NCBI GenBank assembly: GCA_030762175.1
Contig: CM060841.1
Span: forward strand, 9,352,001 to 9,416,000
Origin: Metallyticus violacea
Taxonomy: Eukaryota > Arthropoda > Insecta > Mantodea > Metallyticidae
DNA: 64,000 nt
Direction of reading: 5' to 3'
Shown: piece after piece, positions 1 to 11,784 of the stretch
How positions within the stretch are numbered: the stretch's first letter is position 1
How the letters are laid out: every line of letters starts with the position of its first letter
Notes under the pieces: model-generated
Seen by the model: only the letters and a program-made list of their open reading frames with translations
Databases searched by the model: none
Told to the model about the DNA's origin: nothing
Made by a program: the position numbers and the translations under genes

Positions 1-465
1 GACTAAACTTGCTTAGCTCAGACTAGGGACAATTAATACCACTGAGAAATATGAGCTGATATTTTTTCCCATTTGTGAGGAGGTGGAGGGGAATCTGACT
101 GAATGTAAAGGTACGGAAAAATAGAGGAACAAATATCTACCGCACTCCTTTACAGGATCGCACAGAGGGGAAGGTCATGCTAAGCTTTGTTGGCAAGCAA
201 GGAAGGAGAGAAGAGATTAGGTAAATTTCTGATGAAAAGTGAGACAGCTCAGGTCTGAAAAGGCAGATAGCTGGAGAGGGGGCATTAACCGAATCCATAC
301 GTGTGTCACCCATAATAGTATTTCTTTATATTTCATATGCATTTTTAATGTTTTTAAAAATTATTCTCTTGCTATTTCTTATTTTATTTATTTATATTTG
401 CGTGTTTGTTCTTATTGCGGAATATATATGCTTTATATCTCATTATGAATATCTCATGTAATGTC
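1..465 (+). mobile_element. LINE X, 3' end fragment (gag-knuckle-like end of ORF2 plus 3' UTR)
   Basis: The first 130 bases decode to a decayed version of the cysteine-rich C-terminus seen intact at 61440-61490 (C-x2-C-x7-H-x4-C). Here the first Cys and the His are lost, but the string after it, KGTEK, is shared. The following bases (gtgagacagctcagg near 239) match 61601-61616, so both copies carry the same ORF end and 3' UTR. The 5' part lies outside the window or is truncated. A C-terminal CCHC knuckle is usual in several non-LTR retrotransposon clades (R1, I, Jockey); I cannot assign the clade. Non-functional remnant. Confidence 0.6.
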
Positions 466-2676
466 TTGTGCTAAATCAAGCATATCAAGTTCAATTTGAT
501 GGTTTTAACATACTTTTCTTGATTTAAGATGCATTTACGCCATAATCCGCCGTAGATTATGGATGACGTCAGCAAGAAGTTTTTGAAAAATTTAAGAACA
601 GCTTCAGATCTAAATCAAAGAGTTACCTAGATGAGTTCTCAGGAATAGCTTATTTTTGGCTTTCTTGCAATTCTGCATAAGATTTTTGCACTAAAATAAT
701 TTAACGGGCTATTCTAAATTATATAACTGTAGTTAAAATAAGACAGTACTGAAAATGCCAGTAGGAGTAGATAAAAAAACTTCATCTGCTCAGTAATTAG
801 CAGAAATACTTTGCTATATCAATATCAAAACTGGAAACACTGTGGAATCCGTAAGTCTTTTGTTTTGTTGTAAATGAGAATCCGACATTTTTTGAGAGAA
901 AAAGACATCTTGTCATCAAGAAAACTAAGGGCGTCCAGTGACAGTTTTGTTCACCGCTAATTCTCCTGTAAGCCTGCTAGCGTTCTCTTTTGCCTTTGTT
1001 CCCTATACAAAACACCTTCCCGCCAGATTTTCCCCGGGCAATTTACTGGTAAATAAGAAACAAAGAAAAGTTGCATAATACACACTAGTAGTCATTGTCC
1101 GTTGCGCGGCTTTATTAAGGAAAGATGCAGAGGAGCTGGAGAAAAGGTGTATGTGTGTATGTCTGCGCGGATGGGAGGGTGAGTGGGTGTTTTGTAGGGA
1201 AGAAATGTTATGCAAAAGTCTCCACTGGAGTAGAATATTAGCTAGGAGGGGCGGGTAACGCAGCAAGGGTTTGGACTCGCATAGAGGCGGAAACTTGGGA
1301 TTGCTTGTGTTGTTGTTGTCAGGGTCTCTTTATTGTCACCAGGCAGCCCAAGTCGCGGTGGCATGCTCCACAAGAGGCAGCCATTGTGTGGCATAGCTAC
1401 ACTGTCGCGTTTGTGTGCTTGCTTCGAGGGAGAGAGACAGAGAGATAGAAATTCCAGACCTAGCAGCGTTAATTCATTTTCCGACCACTACCGCTCCTGG
1501 CCTCCTCTATTGTTGTGTAAGTCCTTTTAAAACAAGTGCTTACTCTTGCATGAGGTTTACCGGTAAGGCAAGCACCCGTGAGCACAAAGAAACGAGTAAC
1601 CTGCTTGCATTAGACAACGAAGTACTGGAACCTCTCAAAGAATGTCAATACAGTCCCCAGTTATTTAACCACAAACATGCACCATGCAGCTTGCACTGCT
1701 AATACGCCTTTATTAATACTATTTCTTCTTTTTGAGCTTATGAAATAGCTGTTCAGGTCTCAAATTTTTTCTCTTCTTGCATCTTTCATACCTTTTTCTT
1801 TACACGCAATTTATTTATTGAAGTGATATATTAAATTATATATCTCGAGAAACCCTTCATTTTTCGGTCCATATACTAGCTTTCTTTTTTACCTTTCCTT
1901 ATATAGTCACTTCAGCAAAGATGTGATGACCAGGTTGAAGCAAATCGTTGGTGAAATCAGCATGATTCTACCCATGCTGGGTAGCGACTTCATTTAGCTT
2001 CCCTTCTCTTCTCTTCCTCAGACACATAGCAAGGAAACGTGCATTAGGCTGGGATGCATACACTCTCGGTTCTTGTTAGGCTTGGAGCCTTCTTCGCAAC
2101 TTATATCTAGTGACCAGGAATGAATTTTTAAAATACTTTATTTTATAGTTTTAGTGTCTTTTTCCAATGGTTTGAGGTTCCGAAAATTGCTGGGCAAGGA
2201 AAATGCATTAGTAAGCGAAGATATTAAGACATAGAGCATTAAAGTATTTTATTTTTGTTAAACCAGCAGATTTTATGACCTGCTTGAAACTTAAGAGTTA
2301 TACTTTAAAATGTTCAGATTAACGACTTACAATTTAATATTTTTAATTGTTTTAAAATCATTTCAATGATGTATTGCCAACACACGCTTATACCAATTAC
2401 ATGTTAAAGTTGTTTATTGCTTTAACACAGTGTGTTGCTATTTAAATTTTAAAAATATCTTACATGGGTTTATTAACTTTTTATTTGTTGTTTAGTAAAT
2501 GCATCTACAGGACATTTTAAATTTGAAACTCCATATGCCTCAAGTATAATACCATCCCAAAAAATGTAATCATTACCTTGCTTTGGAACATTTTCTTCAA
2601 TATTTTAATTGTATGCACAAGATTATCATATTACTTGATTGTATAAATACTACCTTATTGGATGATTCGCGATCTA
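466..2676. other. No recognised gene; part with higher GC at about 1000-1700
   Basis: Nothing in 466-2676 matched an element seen elsewhere in the window. Bases about 1000-1700 are visibly richer in G and C than their surroundings and hold overlapping short ORFs (65-95 codons). A pyrimidine-rich run ending in CAG near 1322 and a GTGTAAGT string near 1515 could pass for splice sites. No domain is recognisable, so I do not call a gene. Confidence 0.5.
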
Positions 2677-2836
2677 CGAGGGTAGGCTTATAAGTTTCCG
2701 GAATCGCCGATAAGGATCACAAAATATCTGGTGCCATACCTTATCTGTTAAGTAAATAATTGCAGTTGTAACTTCTGCTCCGCTGTCTTCAGTTGCTCAG
2801 ATATAGTTCCATAAAGAAGTCTGTCTGTAGAAGAGT

Positions 2837-3124
2837 TTTTTTTTTCTGAATGGTGTTTAACGCCCGTTTTTACTACTGAGGCACCACAGGCGGTGAACAC
2901 TGATGATACATGAAATGAAATTATATATTGGGAAAGGATTTTTTAAGGAAGGAATCGTTCCAGGCCTAAGTTTAGGGTACCTTCCCGGCATTTGCCAATT
3001 AGGAGGACTGAGGAAAACCAGGAAAAACCCTCAGTCAGGGAGATCGGTTCTGGCGGGATTCGAACCCCAGACCTCCCGCTCAAGAGTCCGTGCCTTAACG
3101 ACCTCGGCCACCCGTGGCGGTTTG
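2837..3124 (-). mobile_element. SINE-A (tRNA-derived), inserted in mariner 5' UTR
   Basis: Minus-strand copy with a T run at the left (poly-A tail), the tail motif of the family (acgggcgttaaacacc on its own strand), the central block with ggcatttgccaa, and a tRNA-like head at 3055-3121 with a B box (ggattcgaacccc as read on plus). Near-identical 11-mers TGTAGAAGAGT (2826-2836) and TGTAGATGAGT (3125-3135) flank it and are probably its target-site duplication. The uninterrupted mariner copy at 30.4 kb has no SINE at the equivalent place. Confidence 0.92.
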
Positions 3125-3149
3125 TGTAGATGAGTGTGGTATGTTCAAA

Positions 3150-4108
3150 ATGGAGTATCGAGTTGTTATTAAGTTCTTCAGAAAATGACTTACCCCAAAT
3201 AAAATTAAACAGCAATTGGACGGTATTTATGGGGAAGCACCCCCCCCCCTTATATTCTACCGTAAAAGAATGGGTCAAACTTTTTCGAATGCATCGAGAA
3301 AGCATAGGAGACAAACAGCGGGCAGGTCGGGTGTTGGAGGTGCTCATTCCTGAAAACATCGCTCTTGTGGAAGGAGAAATTATGAAAGATCGGCGGCTCA
3401 AAGTTACAGAAATAACAGCAAGCTTGGGCCCTTATACAACAACAGTTCTTCGAATTATCTATGAACATTTAAACATGAATACGGTTAGTGCAACATTGGT
3501 GCCTAGACTTTTTTCCTCAGTCCAAAAGCAGCAACGAATCATCTGTTGTTAGGAATTTTTGGAGCTCTGCCGTGACAACGAGAGAGAAGTTCTGCAAACC
3601 ATTGTTACAGGAAATGAAAATATGATCCTCTACTGTGGTCCCTTTCCAAAATAGAGTCAATGGAGTGGCATAAACCGGGAGAAGCACCACCTCTAAAGAC
3701 CAAGGTGGTCACTCAATCAACCAAGAAGATCATGGCCACAATCTTTTGGGACTGTGAAGGAATACTCTTCATTGCCTATTGCACAGACTGCGTACTTCCA
3801 TCAAAGAGAAAAGGTGAGGAAAGCTGAGTGGTGATGTGCGCCTCCTTCACGACAACGCGCCTGTGCACACAGCTCTTGTTGCAAAGGAACCTGTGAAGAA
3901 ATGTGGCTTCAAGGAGATCGACCATCCACCCTTTAGCCCAGCTCTAGCTCCCAGTGACTATTTCCTCTTCTTAAAGCTCAAGAAAGACTTTCGAAGAAGG
4001 ATATTTAAGTGTGACGAAGAAGTGATGGATGCTGTTTATGCCCATTTTGAAAACAAGACTTCTGACTATTTTTTGGGAGGGGGGTTAAATGTTAATTCAA
4101 AGATGTGA
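3150..4108 (+). pseudogene. Mariner transposase pseudogene
   Basis: Translation starts at ATG 3150 (MEYRVVIKFFRK, typical mariner N-terminus), with an early stop. It changes frame at a run of ten C residues (3241-3250) and continues as a helix-turn-helix region (STVKEWVKLFRM, ERAG-like, SLGPYTTTVLRI). The first catalytic Asp is Asn (GNE, 3613-3615). After another frameshift the second Asp is kept in HDNAPVHT (3851-3853) and the third in LAPSDYF (3956-3958), 34 residues apart, the DD34D spacing that defines mariner. Stops, frameshifts and the D-to-N change make it dead. Confidence 0.92.
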
Positions 4109-4212
4109 AAAAAGTATTGCAATAAAGGGTAACTATATTGAAAAGAGAAATATAATTTTTGTCTTTGTCATACCTAGAAAAGAGTTAGGCCGGAAATCTT
4201 TGAACTACCCTC

Positions 4213-6248
4213 TATTATACTATTTCATAAACAGAACTAACAAGAAAAAGCAATTCTAACAGTAAATGCATGAAGTAAAGACCACTGGGCCTAGTATAAG
4301 CGAACAGAGCGAAAAGAGAAGGGGGGGGGGGTCAAGACATTGTCGAACTGCCTCCAAAACCAAGGACGAAAGTAAAGAATAAATATAACAAAAATAATAC
4401 AGTAAATAATTTGAAATCAAAGGAAGTCTTATGTGCTTTACAAAATAACATGAAAACAAGGTTATAACAAACCCATAAGTAATTAAATTTTAATTTTAAT
4501 ACATATTCAAGTTAAAATAAATAAAAACGTAATTAAACCATAAAATGTTCACTTTAACACCCTCTAAACAATAGCAATTCAACTCTTTTTTGAATTATTA
4601 TTTCATCTATAGGATCCTTATTACTGTAAGCACATTTGATTACATTTTATGTGAAAGAATAATCACAAACCATTTAATTTTACTTTCTTCCCAAATTAAC
4701 AGATGTAATGAATTCACAATTTTAGTGAAATTTATTGCATTATGCATGTATAAAGAAAAAAATGGGACACCCAGTTGATAATTCGAAAAAAAAAACTATT
4801 AAAGAATAATCACCAAAAAAAAAAAAAAAAAAAGAATGAAATCAAAGCCAATCTAATTACGTACACACAGCTGTGATCACTTGTTCAGATGAATTCAACT
4901 TTCACTGAAACTTGTTATTGAAGGTTAAAATTTACTAGGAAGACGCATAATATTAGGTGTAAATACTAACCTACCATTGTACATTGTTCATCACTAGGAG
5001 CAGTCGACATTACTGACTTTCAACTTCACTGTAACACCTGAGTTTGTTTGTGCCTGTGCGCGCGCATGCGTAGATGCAGCGAAAGTTGGATTTTGCGGAT
5101 CACAGCGTCTGGCAGTCATAGAATAATACCTAACAGCTTTCATCGTGTTTTTTTACGTAAATTAATTTATGTGGAAGGGCCATTCGAGTATAACAGCATT
5201 ACGTTGTATTTCAACACCACGTCACCTTTAACTGTTAATTACAAAATGGCAGTGAAAGTCAAGGTATTATGCATGTAAAATGTTCACAATGCTAATTCAT
5301 TAAATAATATGTCGTTATAGTATTAGTATTCAATTTATTGATATATTTATAAACAAAATTTATACAATCAGCTGTGTTAAGTGCCTGCATTCAGAAATGG
5401 TAAAATTAAATATTGTTTATGCTATGATATTCTGCATATTGCCTCAACCTGTGTATATTTACTATCATGAATAAGCATTGAAGGAACATTGGTAACTTAA
5501 AAGGAAAAGTTTCATATCGTATTTCACTTAATATAATTATTTTAACCGTCATAAACACAATTATTACTTGGAAATAAATGCAAATGTAGGTTAAAGTATA
5601 TAGCAGAGTTTTGTCTCAGTATCCAAGAACAAATAAAGTTTTAATTCAAGTGCAATAAGATAAGAATTCATTCGAAAATGTTTGAAATTGATCTAAAAGC
5701 GGAATTACATCAATATTCGCCTAGATTTTGGTTTTGCCTGTAATGCAAATATCACATTACAACCTAAAACTAAGCCTGCAGCCACGTTATCTGCTGATAC
5801 AACATAAAAGTTTACATGAAATGTTATCATTTGTTATTGACAGGAATGAAACAAATCGAGACCAATACAGACCTACACCGGCCTATGGCACGTCATGCTG
5901 TTGAGTTGTCATCACTGAGATATATGTAGATGACCTTCCGGTGTTGGCTCCGGAGAACCTCATGGTACTACTGCCGTTCCGAGGTTAAGCCAGCCCTTCA
6001 AAACGATGCTGCTTTTCAATAGTTATATTACCTAACAGCATACCCTTTAGCAGACAGTGTTTGCCCCAAATATTGGCTTTATGTGTTATCGATACACTGC
6101 TTATGATAGTTAATTTTAATTCAATTACCTTTGCAAAATAAAATACCGTTGTGCTCTTTGAAAAGCACACGATGTTACAAAGCATCTAACAACAGAAGCC
6201 GAAAACTTAAACGTTTTGTTTTTCTATGCTTAAAGACCCGGGTGACTA
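4213..6248. other. No recognised gene; AT-rich intergenic sequence
   Basis: Short homopolymers (G10 at 4321-4330, A runs at 4786 and 4815) and AT-rich sequence. A CpG-rich patch (cgcgcgcatgcgtag, 5059-5073) resembles the NRF1/EWG palindrome, but no ORF or exon can be tied to it. Confidence 0.5.
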
Positions 6249-6657
6249 AAAGCAACTACTATGACCGACGAGATTGTGACAAAAATTCACAATGATCGAC
6301 ACTTGAAGGTATGAGAGTTGGCTGATATTGCAAAGACCTTGATAGGCCGAGTTCACTATATTTTACACCAAGTTTTGGGTATGAGAAAGCGTTCATATCA
6401 ATGGGTACCGTGTTTGGTAACAATAGAACCAAAAATTTATTCGAATGAACATTTTGCAAGAGTGTTTAAACACAATTCCAGTGAGTTTCGCAGACGTTTC
6501 ATAACAGTAGATGAAAAATTAATCCATTACTACATGCCAAAGATGAAGTCCAAACATTGGGTGGCAACAAAAGAAAGTGCACAAAAAAAAAATACTGTTT
6601 CATCTGCAGGAAAAGTTATGGCTACAATTTTGTGGAATTCTCAATGAGCCATGGTCA
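6249..6657 (+). mobile_element. Mariner fragment (mauritiana/cecropia type), internal piece
   Basis: Decodes to the middle of a mariner transposase: TDEIVTKIHND, an in-frame stop at 6315, LADIAKTLIGRVHYILHQ (helix-turn-helix), then EFRRRFITVDEKLIHYYMPKMKS around the first catalytic Asp, then SAGKVMATILWNSQ. It matches the larger copy at 8229-8690 base for base over long stretches, including its shared start (gctacgaccgacga-like). Both termini and the second and third catalytic Asp are missing. Confidence 0.88.
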
Positions 6658-7901
6658 TTTTTTCCATTAAAATCTGATTCAGCACCCAAAGAAATTATTT
6701 ATCCGGTTGCCAATCGAAATGCCTTCCCCTACGTACGTTTGTTTGGTGGTATGAACTTTGCCATCTGTTTCTTTCATATCATTCTCTGTATTTTATGGGC
6801 CGGTGCAAATCCGGAGTTATAAGCCGTAGTAAAGGAAAAATAATTAGAATTGCACAAAACACATGAAAACTCTTATTGCACAAGAGATTTTCCTAAGAGG
6901 CGTAGGCTTATTTAAGCTTCAACAGTATTTTGAAAGACTTTTATTGTTCACAGCTGTTAAAACCCCCTTAACTCGAGAATAATCTGAGAGAAAAAAAGAG
7001 GGGGTTCATTTCTGTCATACGCGTAGTTATTGTGTACATAACAGTGAGCACATATGAAATAAAATACCAAATCTGTAATAAATTGATCAGATTTCGTAAA
7101 GGAAGGTGAGGGCAGAAAGTTTCCGGTTTTCGTTTTGTTTTTCCCGCATGTGGACCTGCCCCAAAACTGGCAGATCATAGCTGCACACACCGACGTCATA
7201 AGGGCATATTGCCGCTGATTGCATGGTTAGATTCCGAACAGCGTTTCTGTGTTATTTAGGGTTCAGAGATTTACTTACTACAGAACAATGCATTTTCACT
7301 TGCTGCATGTTTTAAGAAATGAATCACCTACTCAGAGTCGTGTACAATTTTAAGAACGATTTACTGACAGATGTTTAGTTCGTAAAAGTAATACACTCAA
7401 AACAACAGATTGGAGAAGTAAAGAGGTTGCAGTAGCAGAGGAAAAACTGGTAATCCTCGCGAAAATCTCTAGCTAAGTTAGAACAACAATACATGAGCAC
7501 ATTCTGCTACAAACTTTCACAGATGCCTGCCACTCCTACAAGGTTACCGAAGTACATGCCTTACAGTTCACTGACTGGAAGGAAAACTGTAATCTACTGG
7601 GAAGAAGTAAGCACTTTTTCAATACATTGCCAATTGCGTGGCACTCCAGTGCGGGGAACTTCAAAACGAACAATGGATAAAACACTAACCCTATTTTAAT
7701 CGGCACAGTAGGTGGCAGAACCTTTTTGCGCAGAGCGGAATATTTTTTTTTTTTTTTAACTTGTACATTAGCAACTACCTACTGGATAACTATTCATAGT
7801 CTAGCATAAGCTAAAGCAGGTCTTTTAGGACAAGTCACATTGGCTTTTCATTAGCAGTAAACATTTTCTGAACCATTATGATTCAATTATTTACACGTTG
7901 A
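6658..7901. other. No recognised gene
   Basis: Only short AT-rich ORFs (at most 81 codons) with no recognisable domain. A T16 run lies at 7744-7759. Confidence 0.5.
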
Positions 7902-9108
7902 GGGATGTTCTCAAAGTTCTCGGACTGACTCAGAGGTATCGTGAAGATGGCCATATTACTGTGATGGTTGTTAAGTATCATCCTTTAGTTGGAATGCTGT
8001 AAAGTTTCAGAAGCGTAAGCGTAATCACTTGTTTGTGACGATCGTGAAAACAAACTAGTGTTAACATTTTCTACAATATTGACAGAACTGAAATACGAGC
8101 TGTGATAAAGTACTTTGTTTTGAAAGGCTTAACCCCAACAGAAATACAAAAGAAATTAAGTTGCACATTAAAGGATTCTTCCACTTGGTTTTTGACGGTT
8201 AAAAAGTGGCCTACTGACTCATACATCCGTGCTAGATGATGAGCGCTCAGTGCGTCCTAAAACTGCTACGACCGACGACATTGTGACAAAAACTCATAAT
8301 GCCCCACTCAATGATCGCCGATTGAAGGTATGCGAGTTGACTGACATTGCAAAGACCTCGATAGGCCGTATCCGCTACTTTTACAAGAAGATTTGGGTAT
8401 GCAAAAGTTTTCCTATCGGTGGTTGCCGAGTTTCATAACAATAGAACCAAAAAAGTATTCCAATGAACATTTCGCAAGAGTGTTTAAACACAATTCCAGT
8501 GCGTTTCGCCGAATTTTCATAACAGTAGATGAAACATGGAACTATTATTGCATGCCAGAGACGAAGAAGCAGTCCGAACAGTGGCTGGCAACAGGTGAAA
8601 GCGCACCAAAAAAGAGCAAAAACTATTCCATCTGTAGGAAAAGTAATGACTAAGGTTTTCCGGAATTCTCATGGTGTGGCACTCGTAGACTACCTCTAGA
8701 AGGGCAGAACTATCACTGGGGACGCTTCACTACCGGACTAACTAAAGACTAAAGAATGCAAATCAGGCTAAACGATCTCCTTTCGAGAAGAAAGTTATCT
8801 TTCACCATGACAATGCACCTTCACACACACTCGAATTGTTGCTGTAAAACTGCATGTCTTTGCTTCCACATCCGCCATATTCGCCACATTTGGCTCCCAG
8901 CGATTGCTTTTTGTTCCTAAACTCGAGGAAATGGTTGGGCCGAAGATTCAGTTGAAATGACGGGATTGAAGCTGAGACAGACAGACAAATCTTAGTTTGC
9001 CGAGGGTATTAATAAGTTGATTTACAAGGTAATTATGTTGAAAAATAAATAAAAAAAATCTCTTAAATCTTGTGTTTTCATGATCAGGCCGAGAACTTTG
9101 GAAAACAT
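7902..9108 (+). mobile_element. Mariner transposon (mauritiana/cecropia type), near full length, dead transposase
   Basis: Inverted termini atgttctcaaagttctcgg (left, about 7905-7923) and its counterpart near 9083-9106 bound about 1.2 kb. The interior decodes in pieces: RTEIRAVIKYFVLKGLTPTEIQ from about 8087, DDERSVRPKTATTDDIVTK (8232), RIFITVDETWNYYCMPETK (first Asp present, 8529), then HHDNAPSHT (8808) and PHPPYSPHLAPSDCFLF. The second and third Asp sit about 30 residues apart because of a small deletion, with a stop between them. Several stops and frameshifts make it inactive. Confidence 0.92.
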
Positions 9109-10419
9109 TGAATGCATGCTGGATTGTATCCCAGCTCGTTATAACTCAGAATCACAAAGCATAATGCTACATTAGACACATGGTTGGTATTTGTAACAGA
9201 TTCTGGATAATTAAAACAAAAATTTAGGTAAAAGGCAAACGGACATGTTGAGAATATTGTTCATGTTTTATTAATTGAAGTAGCAATAAATCCGCCAAAT
9301 TGGTCAATCAGTCATACTTAAATCCACCAATAAAATTAAAAGTATACACCATGTTATGATATTATTTGTTTTACATTCGCTGAATAGTGCTCGCTTAAAA
9401 GAAACTTGTTACAAAGACACAAAGCGTTCGAGAATTCCCTATGCATCACTGTATAACCCAAAAAGGAAAATACACAAAATGCACTGAAATGTGAAAAAGC
9501 TTTTCTCTGGGGCAGAAGAAGGAGATTCCTGCTATTGCTTTACAATAAAAAAAAAATAATAATTTATTCCACTGAAGGAGATGCCAACATATAAGCAGAA
9601 GTATTTAAGAAAAGTTTGTCTTAATATCTTGTTTTATCCTTCTGTTTGACAGAAGAAAATGTTGAAGGTCACACAAAACTAGCATTTAAGCAATAACCTG
9701 ATGAAGATAGGACTGAAAGTGCCAAAAAATTCAAATGTAAACAAGAAAGAATAATGGGAAAACTAAAAGGTACTTAAAAGTTTGCTTTGAAACAATATCC
9801 AAGTATTAACAGATGATGACTTTTGGGCTAATTTTAGAAATTCTATTTCATTTTATAGCGTTTTAACGACGACATGCAGGTTTCAAAATAAAATGTAATC
9901 ATTATAGTATGTTTGATCCTTTAATACAAATTATTGGGACTGTTTCCTAAAAAATAAGGGTTTAAGTGATTGGTTTAGTAATAAGAAAATAACCTTATTT
10001 CTACATTTAAATATTCTTACTAAGGATTAGCCAACAGACATGAACTTGTGGTGCTGACATTTAAAAGAAGAAATTAATTTTAAAAACTGTAATAAAATGG
10101 ACTTTTGGAGAAATGCACAGCCAGATAAAACAAAAGAATCATTAATCGCTTGTATATTATTTATAACATTCAGAAATAAAATTGTGCATATATATTAAAA
10201 GCTTGGAACAAAATTTGACTTCAAAAATTAAGAAATGGGAGTCCAATAAAAATGTGAACTAAATTCGATTATTTTAAAATTAAAGAAATAGAAACAAGAA
10301 GAAGAATATTTTGTAATCTGAATGATAATCACGTTTTGCACCAAGGAAGCTTTTCAGAAACAAAGAAGCAAACTTCTCTTGCAAAGTTACCAGTAATTCA
10401 GTAATTCCTAGCTTGTTAC
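9109..10419. other. No recognised gene; very AT-rich
   Basis: No ORF of note and no match to the other repeats. It could be the eroded body of the hAT-like element whose possible C-terminus follows at 10430, but I see no supporting motif. Confidence 0.4.
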
Positions 10420-10429
10420 CAGATTGCAG

Positions 10430-10500
10430 GTTTTGTCCCCTCTCTTCATATGATGTGGAAAGGACGTTTTCTTACGTTTATTTTTACGGACAAGAGAAAT
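10430..10500 (+). pseudogene. Possible hAT transposase C-terminal scrap
   Basis: The frame reading FCPLSSYDVERTFSYVYF followed by a stop resembles the conserved hAT dimerisation block, in which an S-x-D-V-E-R-x-F-S core precedes a short helical segment. Only about 20 residues support this. No termini or 8-bp duplication were found. It could be a chance match. Confidence 0.35.
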
Positions 10501-10835
10501 AAGTAGAGAATGATTTTGGCTTTTTTGGTAAAAATGCTATATATATATTGTTCGCATGTTATTTCACATGAAAGATGAAACAAAGGAGCGTAATATTTGG
10601 TCTAATAATTAATATAATTATAGATAAAACAAAAAGAACTAAAAAAATAAAACGATCAATATATTTTTCCCCTCTCATGCCTTTAAAACAGAAAATATTA
10701 TTCTTTCACTAAGTTTCATGCATTCAATAACTCGGGATTAGTAATTATAATGTTTATTGTAAATTCTAATAGTTTCGATGTTTTCACTTATAACGCTAGT
10801 ATTTTTATTTTTCTCGTGGTATATTATAAGTTCAC

Positions 10836-11035
10836 AGATTCAAGCAAGGCCGAGGGTTCAAACCCAGTCAGGGTGGATGCTAGCTATAGCTTCTTTCGGA
10901 AGGGAAGTAAAGCCTTTGGTAAAAGAACCTCAAGTCCGAAAGAAGAGACCTCTTAGCATTTATTGGCTGTTTCACGCCCCTAAATAGGATCGGATGCTTG
11001 GCCAAAGATGTTAAAGAACGTACTTAAACAAACTA
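10836..11035 (+). mobile_element. SINE-B, 5'-truncated copy
   Basis: Starts inside the tRNA-like head at the B box (gagggttcaaaccc, 10852-10865). It runs through the family body (ttcggaagggaagtaaagcc, aagaacctcaag, tttcacgccc) to the end block gatgttaaagaacgt and an A-rich tail. The acceptor-stem and A-box half is missing. Divergent from other copies. Confidence 0.85.
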
Positions 11036-11209
11036 ACCCAAACGAACTAGCAGATTTAGGCATCTAGTACACTTGTAAGTGCATTTTTGGCATTTTAAAG
11101 CCCACATTTGAAGTTATTAAGTGAACATAATTCTAAACCTACTAACGACCTCATAGTGAATGGTCAATGGGGCAGTACTAAAAATTTCCTGCAGCTTGCA
11201 GTTTTTTTA

Positions 11210-11775
11210 TTTGGCTTATTTACGAACGTTCTTTAACATCTCAGATCATCAGCGTCCCATTCAATTCAGGGCGTGAAACGGTCGACAAATTCTCAGAGGT
11301 CTCTTCTTTCAGGCTTGAGGTTCCTTTTCGTGCCGTAAAACTACACGAGACCCACGGCTTTACTTTCCTTCCGAAGGAAGCCATACTTAGGATTTTTACG
11401 CCTGGAAAAATCCATCGATCCTGGCCGGGAATAAACCCGTGATCTTGGGTTTAGCAGGGTTTTTTTGAGTAGTGTTTAAAGCCTGTTTGTACTATTGAGG
11501 CACCACAGGCGGTGAACACTGATGATACATGAAATGAAATGATATATTGGGAAAGGATTTTTTTTAAGGAACGAAGTGTTCCAGGCCTAAGTTTAGGAAA
11601 ATTCCCCAACATTTGCCAGTTATGAGGACTGAGGAAAACCTGGAAAAAATTCCAGTCAGGGAGAACGGTCCTGGCGGGCTTCAAACCCCAGACCTTCCGC
11701 TTACGAGTCCGCGCCTTAACGATCTCGGCCATCCGTGGCGGTTTTAGGAAGGCAGCTTGCAGTGAATCTACTGTC
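11210..11775 (-). mobile_element. SINE-B interrupted by SINE-A
   Basis: Minus-strand SINE-B: tail and body at 11210-11458 (aacgttctttaacatctcag, gggcgtgaaacgg, cttccgaaggaagcc). The tRNA-like head stops at gatcttgggtttagcaggg (11440-11458). A SINE-A follows. The sequence after it (ggcagcttgcagtgaatctactgtc) still resembles the missing SINE-B head. The two halves therefore look like one element opened by the nested SINE-A. Confidence 0.8.
11460..11742 (-). mobile_element. SINE-A nested in the SINE-B head
   Basis: Complete minus-strand SINE-A: T run, tail motif (gaggcaccacaggcggtgaa), central block (ccaggcctaagtttagg, catttgccagtta), and tRNA-like head with the B box at 11668-11688. A degenerate repeat, TTTAGCAGGG on the left (about 11450-11459) and TTTAGGAAGG on the right, is a candidate target duplication (8 of 10 bases). 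Confidence 0.88.
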
Positions 11776-11784
11776 AAAACGTTT

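Larger units (their letters stand above)
2677..4212 (+). mobile_element. Mariner (DD34D) transposon, full length, split by a SINE
   Basis: Terminal inverted repeats of about 24 bp (gagggtag...ttccgg) sit at 2677-2701 and 4189-4212, each flanked by a TA dinucleotide (2675-2676 and 4213-4214), the mariner target duplication. Without the nested SINE at 2837-3124 the element is about 1.25 kb, normal for mariner. The 5' region matches the truncated copy at 30242. A dead transposase reading frame fills the interior (3150-4108). Confidence 0.93.

Noticed and set aside
1321..1515. Candidate exon between a CAG acceptor-like and a GTAAGT donor-like string
   Set aside because: Both signals are common by chance, the peptide has no domain and neither partner exon is visible.
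2943..3401. 152-codon minus-strand ORF, the longest in the window
   Set aside because: It is the reverse of SINE-A and mariner sequence; the peptide is a shadow of both.
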